Assembly (NCBI GenBank): GCA_013824385.1
Contig: PNNU01000110.1
Span: forward strand, 1-9,155
Origin: Anaerolinea sp.
GTDB taxonomy: Bacteria; Chloroflexota; Anaerolineae; Anaerolineales; Anaerolineaceae
Direction of reading: 5' to 3'
Length of the DNA stretch: 9,155 bases
A program made the position numbers and the translations under genes. A model generated the notes under the pieces. The model made no database searches. It worked only from the letters and a program-made list of their open reading frames with translations, and had not been told where the DNA came from. Shown here one piece after another: positions 5,585-9,155 of the stretch; the first letter of the stretch is position 1; every line of letters begins with the position of its first letter.

Positions 5585-6649
5585 TCAATGTTCCTTCAAG
5601 AAGCGGTGGAATAATTGATTAAATTCCGATGGTTTTTCAATATGCACAGCATGAGCTGCACCCTCAATAACATGCTCAACATAACTACCCCCAGCTTGTG
5701 TATATTTTTCAAAAACTGAACGGGTTTGCAGTAACATAGGTTGAGGCGGATAGATCTCATTGCCTGGCCAACCTGGCACATAGCCAAGGCTGCCAAGTGT
5801 GCCAAAATCAAACATGGATTTATCAGAAACAATCATGTCTGAATCCCCACGTACCCACAGAATCGGCGGTTTATTTTTAACGGCTAGTAAATCGGCGACA
5901 TCTTCGCCTAAGTACTTGGGCGACCAGCAATTCACCGGACCTAATTTTCCAGGAGCTACGTTAGGCCAATTAGTTGAGGGGACGAAATCACCTGGGTAAC
6001 GATCAGAACCAATCTTTTCAGCAAGGGCGGCGGTTAAAAAGTCTTCTTCACGGGCTGCTACAAACGGCGGTTTATAGTAGAAAGAATTAATTACATTTCG
6101 TGGGGAGTTAGGATTATCTGTACTGCGATCACCGTTCTGAATTAAATTAATTAATTCCTGATTTACAATGCCGCCACCCGATCCGGCGAAATCAGAATAA
6201 CAAGGAGTGCCATCTGCACCTTTTGAACAACCAAACCCGTATGGACTGACTGGACAAACCAGGGTGGCAGATTTAATACGTTCTGTATAATCTGTGATCA
6301 GGCGGTAGATTACCCCTGCACCCATTGACCATCCTACAACGTGTGCCTGCTTGATTAAAAGTGCATCCATCAATGCGATAATATCGTCGCTCCATGTACG
6401 CATTCCCCGAGTTGAATCAATAACTTTGTCTTCCGTCCAACCGTAACCGCGTAAATCAGGCGCAATGCCACGATAACCATCCGGTAAAGACATCATCGTT
6501 TCTTCCCAATATAGAGCGGCAGATAAATTTCCATGCAAAAAGATAACAGGAATACTGGTCTCGTCACCGGAAAAATATACATTCTGAACTAATTCAGGGG
6601 TCTCAACCATCCGATTAAAGATTTTCTGATATGATTTGGGTTTATTCAT
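5585..6649 (-). CDS. Alpha/beta hydrolase with large cap domain
   Basis: This is a 354-residue alpha/beta-fold hydrolase. The oxyanion motif is FLHGN (37-41) and the segment DLRGYG is at 65-70. The nucleophile elbow GWSMGAG gives Ser108. The acid is probably Asp271 or Asp269 in WVRGDSDMIV. The catalytic His is probably His333 in GAAHAVHIEKPSEFN. Residues about 135-255 form a long cap containing a Gly-rich stretch (FAGSGGGIV) and several Cys and Trp residues, larger than the cap of the second hydrolase in the cluster. No signal peptide is visible, so it is cytoplasmic. AGGAG lies 6 nt before the ATG. It follows a 98-bp gap with repeats and a possible promoter, so it may head a sub-operon with the thiolase, 43 nt downstream. 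Family members cleave esters, lactones, epoxides, C-halogen or C-C bonds. The sequence does not discriminate among these, but a complete Ser-Asp-His set argues against an epoxide hydrolase or dehalogenase. Confidence 0.9.
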   Translation of the reverse strand: MNKPKSYQKIFNRMVETPELVQNVYFSGDETSIPVIFLHGNLSAALYWEETMMSLPDGYRGIAPDLRGYGWTEDKVIDSTRGMRTWSDDIIALMDALLIKQAHVVGWSMGAGVIYRLITDYTERIKSATLVCPVSPYGFGCSKGADGTPCYSDFAGSGGGIVNQELINLIQNGDRSTDNPNSPRNVINSFYYKPPFVAAREEDFLTAALAEKIGSDRYPGDFVPSTNWPNVAPGKLGPVNCWSPKYLGEDVADLLAVKNKPPILWVRGDSDMIVSDKSMFDFGTLGSLGYVPGWPGNEIYPPQPMLLQTRSVFEKYTQAGGSYVEHVIEGAAHAVHIEKPSEFNQLFHRFLKEH

Positions 6650-6672
6650 ATTATTCTCCTTTGCTCACCATC

Positions 6673-6685
6673 CAAAACAGTTTTG
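6673..6685 (-). promoter_or_regulatory. Possible operator palindrome upstream of the large-cap hydrolase
   Basis: CAAAAC-N-GTTTTG is a perfect interrupted palindrome with 6-bp arms, ending 24 nt before the hydrolase start. It abuts the candidate -10 box (6690-6685), a position suited to a repressor. No regulator gene is in the window. An A/T-rich 13-mer could also occur by chance. Confidence 0.3.
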
Positions 6686-6713
6686 ATTTATTGAGTTCAA
6701 TTTAATGGTTCAA
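6685..6713 (-). promoter_or_regulatory. Candidate promoter in the 98-bp intergenic gap
   Basis: TTGAAC (6713-6708) and TAAATC (6690-6685) on the minus strand are 17 nt apart and resemble -35 and -10 boxes (4/6 and 3/6 matches). The -35-like hexamer lies in a tandem repeat. The gap is the only long one inside the enzyme cluster, which makes an internal promoter plausible, but the -10 match is weak. Confidence 0.25.
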
Positions 6714-6720
6714 TTTAATT
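6695..6720. repeat. Tandem 13-bp direct repeat
   Basis: gttcaatttaatg followed directly by gttcaatttaatt: two 13-bp units that differ only at the last base. They lie in the A/T-rich gap between the CoA-transferase and the large-cap hydrolase. The period is slightly over one helical turn, so the units could be paired binding sites on one DNA face, or simply a slippage duplication. Confidence 0.7.
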
Positions 6721-6747
6721 TTTTAGATTGTTGGTAAATATTGGAAC

Positions 6748-8058
6748 CTAAAAACGAGGAGCAATGCCAAGGCGCATAACTTCAGATTTCAACTGATCTC
6801 TAAATTTCGGATGGGCAATGTTGATCAGCGCCAATGCTCGATCGCGTACACAAAGACCTTTAAGATCTGCGATACCAAATTCGGTCACCACAGTATCGAT
6901 ATCATGGCTGGGAATGGTTACTTCAGCGCCATCAGAGAGGATAGGCATGATAGTAGAAATTTCACCGTTTTTAGCGGTGGACCGCAAGGCGATGATGCCC
7001 CTGCCCTGATTAGAAAGCTGCGCTCCGCGATGGGTATCCAATTGACCGCCGGTACCTGAGAAATGTTTGAACCCGATGGATTGAGAACAAACCTGGCCAT
7101 AAACGTCAATCTGAAGCGCTGTATTGATGCTAATCATGCGGTAGTTCTTGCCAATCACATAAGGATCGTTCGTGACGCACCCCTGCTGAAATTCAACGCC
7201 CAAATTGTTGTTCACAAAGTCGTATAACTTTTTAGTTCCGAGAGCAAAAGCGCCAACCATCTTGCCTTTCCAAAGCGACTTCTTGCGATTTGTAATCACG
7301 CCGGCATTGTAGAGATCTACCATGCCGTCTGTGAACATTTCGGTATGAATGCCCAGATCTTTACGGTCCAGCAAAAATGGCGTAATTGCATTCGGAATGC
7401 CGCCAATACCCAGCTGTAAGGTAGAGCCATCTTCAATCAGGTCAGCGATATAACGGCCAATTTTCTCTTCAGCCTCGGTGGGAGGTGCAACTGGAAGCTC
7501 AGTAATGGCAACATGATTTTCAACAACATAATCCACTTCAGAGATATGGATCTGGGTGTCTCCTAACGTCCAGGGAAGGTTCTCGTTAATTTCAAGGATG
7601 ACCAGGTCAGCCGCTTCGATCAACTGTTTTTCCATGACCAACCCAAGTGATAGAGACATATACCCGCGGGAATCCGGCGGGGTGGCTGTGCCAAAGAATA
7701 CGTTTACCTTGTTTTTAGTGGCGTAAAGTTTCTTGGTTGCAGCCTGGTGCAAGTTGTTGGGGATGTAGGATTCCCGGCCTTCATTGTGAACCTTTCGATC
7801 TGCATTGCCATAGAACCAGTTTTCAATGAAGAAGTGTCCATCCATGCTGGGATCAAGCACAAAACTATAAGCTCCCAATGGCAGACAAACCCATACTTTT
7901 ACATCTTCGAGGCGATCACGGTGGTTGCCTAACTCACCCAACAGACCGGGTGGTTCAGAAGCAGCCATGGCCACGCTTAAAGTCTGGTGTGATTTCACCT
8001 TACTTACAGCTTCGTGGATGCTAATCAGTTTCTTTTTATACTCATCTAATGGGTTCAT
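6748..8058 (-). CDS. Acetyl-CoA hydrolase/4-hydroxybutyrate-type CoA-transferase
   Basis: This is a 436-residue class I CoA-transferase of the acetyl-CoA hydrolase/transferase family, which includes 4-hydroxybutyrate and butyryl-CoA:acetate CoA-transferases. It would move CoA between acyl-CoA and a free carboxylate through a glutamyl-CoA intermediate. Numbered from the ATG, the presumed catalytic Glu240 lies in HTEMFTDGMVDL. The Gly-rich GIGGIPNAI is at about 217-225. The N-terminal half contains FFGTATPPDSRGYMSLSLG and the C-terminal half has HFSGTGGQLD and VVTEFGIADLKG, all typical. The length matches the family. Two starts are possible in the same frame: GTG at 8064, immediately after the KAS III stop, or ATG at 8058, 6 nt after it. 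The AGGTG next to that ATG supports the latter, with tight spacing. In context it probably activates the imported acid or recycles CoA from a product, saving ATP, which suits anaerobic metabolism. The acid is unknown. Confidence 0.92.
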   Translation of the reverse strand: MNPLDEYKKKLISIHEAVSKVKSHQTLSVAMAASEPPGLLGELGNHRDRLEDVKVWVCLPLGAYSFVLDPSMDGHFFIENWFYGNADRKVHNEGRESYIPNNLHQAATKKLYATKNKVNVFFGTATPPDSRGYMSLSLGLVMEKQLIEAADLVILEINENLPWTLGDTQIHISEVDYVVENHVAITELPVAPPTEAEEKIGRYIADLIEDGSTLQLGIGGIPNAITPFLLDRKDLGIHTEMFTDGMVDLYNAGVITNRKKSLWKGKMVGAFALGTKKLYDFVNNNLGVEFQQGCVTNDPYVIGKNYRMISINTALQIDVYGQVCSQSIGFKHFSGTGGQLDTHRGAQLSNQGRGIIALRSTAKNGEISTIMPILSDGAEVTIPSHDIDTVVTEFGIADLKGLCVRDRALALINIAHPKFRDQLKSEVMRLGIAPRF

Positions 8059-8064
8059 AATCAC

Positions 8065-9051
8065 CTAGGGCATGATAAATGCAGAACCGGCCTGGTTATA
8101 CCCAACCCCGGAACCAACAAAGCAAACCAGATCTCCAGAATGGACTTTTCCTTTTTCCCAGGCATCATCAAAGGCCATGGGCAGACAGGCTGAACCGGTA
8201 TACCCAAAACGATCCATCACATAATGGGCTTTTTCGAAAGGAAGCCCGAGGGTTTCTTGAACAAGTTTGATACTGTTCAGGCGCACCTGGGTGTAGATGA
8301 TCAAATCGGCGGCGGTTAATTCAAAGTTGCCGTTCTTCGCTAATTCTCGCATACGCGCCGGCCAACCCTCATGATTCACTTCTGGTGGAAAAGGTGTGAC
8401 CAATTTGACCTTGGTGCGGCCAGCTTTCAAGCTTTCTTCATTGGCAGGTTCGTAAGTGCCGCCAGAATAGATCCCCCAATGTTTATGGTACGAACCATCC
8501 GCAGCGAAAGTGGATGAAACAAAACCCGGCTTATCACTGGCAGTCAGAATTACCGCGCCAGCACCATCCCCGTAGAAAAAGGACATTACATCATTTTCCC
8601 AATCGGAGAGCTTGTGCATCATATACGCACCGATGACCATTACGTATTTCAACCCCGGGTTGCTGCTGATCAAACCGGCAGCGATATTCAACCCTGTCGG
8701 AAAAGACGCGCAAGCGCAGCCAACATCGAAGGTACCGGCATTTCTGGCGCCTAATTTGTGCTGCACAACTACCGACGTGGCAGGTGTGATGTAATCAGGG
8801 CTGTCAGTACCTAATATAATCAGGTCAAGATCTTCCGGTTTCAAACCTGCTTTAGCAAGTGCATTTTTACCTGCTTCAACTGCCAGATCTGATGTAACCC
8901 ATTCGTCAGGTGCATAAAACCGGGTCTTGACACCAGAAGAGGCTTCGAATTTGTCAATTACTTCACCGAAACGTTCTTTCATGGCAGAGTTGGGGCGTTC
9001 AATTTCAGGTAAATAGGATCCTGAAGCAATAATCGTCGCGTATCTGGTCAT
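8065..9051 (-). CDS. KAS III/HMG-CoA-synthase-like thiolase-fold protein with altered active site
   Basis: This is a 328-residue thiolase-fold protein most similar in layout to 3-oxoacyl-ACP synthase III. The nucleophile Cys114 is present in DVGCACASFPTGLNIA, and YGDGAGAVIL (160-169) is a family landmark. The other two FabH catalytic residues are not: the HQAN region reads YTQVRLN (about 253-259, His to Thr254), and the GNTSAAS region reads GYTGSAC (283-289, Asn to Tyr284). Decarboxylative condensation with malonyl-ACP is therefore unlikely. LGTDSPDYITPAT (80-92) places Asp83 where HMG-CoA synthases carry the general-base Glu. Acyl transfer, reversible beta-diketone or HMG-like chemistry, or a non-catalytic partner role are all possible. 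The gene starts 20 nt after the SDR gene with GAGGA just upstream of the ATG, and ends directly against the CoA-transferase start. With the thiolase and DUF35 genes of the same cluster it makes the set seen in archaeal HMG-CoA synthase and PhlACB complexes. Confidence 0.85.
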   Translation of the reverse strand: MTRYATIIASGSYLPEIERPNSAMKERFGEVIDKFEASSGVKTRFYAPDEWVTSDLAVEAGKNALAKAGLKPEDLDLIILGTDSPDYITPATSVVVQHKLGARNAGTFDVGCACASFPTGLNIAAGLISSNPGLKYVMVIGAYMMHKLSDWENDVMSFFYGDGAGAVILTASDKPGFVSSTFAADGSYHKHWGIYSGGTYEPANEESLKAGRTKVKLVTPFPPEVNHEGWPARMRELAKNGNFELTAADLIIYTQVRLNSIKLVQETLGLPFEKAHYVMDRFGYTGSACLPMAFDDAWEKGKVHSGDLVCFVGSGVGYNQAGSAFIMP

Positions 9052-9071
9052 TCTTCCTCGAAATCAGTAAA

Positions 9072-9155
9072 TTAGGTGCCCAAAACAATTCCGCCATCAA
9101 CACTGATGGTGGTTCCATTGATATAAGAAGCCTCATCGGTAGAAAGCCACAGGTA
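9072..9155 (-). CDS. Short-chain dehydrogenase/reductase, C-terminal 27 residues (cut by window edge)
   Basis: The window ends inside this gene. The readable tail starts YLWLSTDEASYINGTT and finishes ISVDGGIVLGT before TAA (9074-9072). This is the characteristic C-terminus of classical SDR oxidoreductases: S-x-E-A-S-Y-I-N-G-x-x-x-x-V-D-G-G. The NAD(P)-binding Rossmann motif and the catalytic Tyr-x3-Lys lie outside the window. It precedes the KAS III-like gene by 20 nt and is probably in the same operon, reducing or oxidising a 3-oxo/3-hydroxyacyl or alcohol intermediate. FabG-like or 3-hydroxyacyl-CoA dehydrogenase activity cannot be told apart from the tail. Confidence 0.85.
   Translation of the reverse strand, partial: YLWLSTDEASYINGTTISVDGGIVLGT

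Noticed and set aside
6130..6160. A/T-rich near-palindromic run (aattaaattaattaatt) as a regulatory site
   Set aside because: It lies inside the large-cap hydrolase gene and is explained by Asn/Ile/Leu codons.
3039..6649. The two alpha/beta hydrolases as a recent gene duplication
   Set aside because: Both share the HAV-EKP-EFN tail motif around the catalytic His, but they differ in length by 86 residues, in the cap and in the oxyanion motif, so they are distant family members.

Overview
All recognisable genes in this window lie on the minus strand, so transcription runs from high to low coordinates. They form one compact acyl-CoA metabolism cluster followed by a branched-chain-amino-acid-type (LIV, HAAT family) ABC importer. 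Both window ends cut genes: an SDR oxidoreductase at the right edge and a LivF-type ATPase at the left edge. No stretch of 300 bases lacks a gene. The longest gaps are 110 bp (2516-2625), 98 bp (6650-6747) and about 83 bp (1095-1177). I saw no tRNA, rRNA, CRISPR array, transposase or credible plus-strand gene.

The host is probably a member of the Chloroflexota, plausibly an Anaerolineae-type bacterium. The main clue is the solute-binding lipoprotein: its lipobox Cys is followed by a Pro/Thr/Ala-rich tether (APTAEPTAAPTEV-like), which is very common in that phylum. The taxonomic call is inference. Most starts have good AGGAG-type Shine-Dalgarno sequences.

In order of transcription the genes are: SDR C-terminus (9072 to the window edge); a KAS III/HMG-CoA-synthase-like thiolase-fold protein (8065-9051); an acetyl-CoA hydrolase/4-hydroxybutyrate-type CoA-transferase (6748-8058); a 354-residue alpha/beta hydrolase (5585-6649); an SCP-x/archaeal-type thiolase (4276-5541); a DUF35 OB-fold protein (3861-4274); a second alpha/beta hydrolase resembling enol-lactonases (3039-3845); a MaoC-like hotdog protein (2626-3042); a LivK-type binding lipoprotein (1178-2515); LivG (303-1094); and LivF (1-302, partial). 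The LivH and LivM permeases are not between the binding protein and the ATPases. They should lie beyond the left edge if the importer is complete.

A working model is that the importer takes up an organic acid. The CoA-transferase activates it, the SDR and the thiolase-fold enzymes rearrange or cleave the carbon skeleton, and the hydrolases open an ester, lactone or C-C bond. The most notable point is the combination of a KAS III-like protein, an SCP-x-type thiolase and a DUF35 OB-fold protein. This trio matches the architecture of two known complexes: archaeal thiolase/HMG-CoA synthase/DUF35, and the PhlA/PhlC/PhlB acetyltransferase. Here three accessory proteins have lost their textbook residues. 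The KAS III-like protein lacks the His/Asn pair, the DUF35 protein lacks all four zinc-ribbon cysteines, and the hotdog protein lacks the hydratase Asp/His pair. The cluster may therefore encode an undescribed, remodelled acyl-transfer or C-C cleavage complex. The substrate cannot be read from the sequence.
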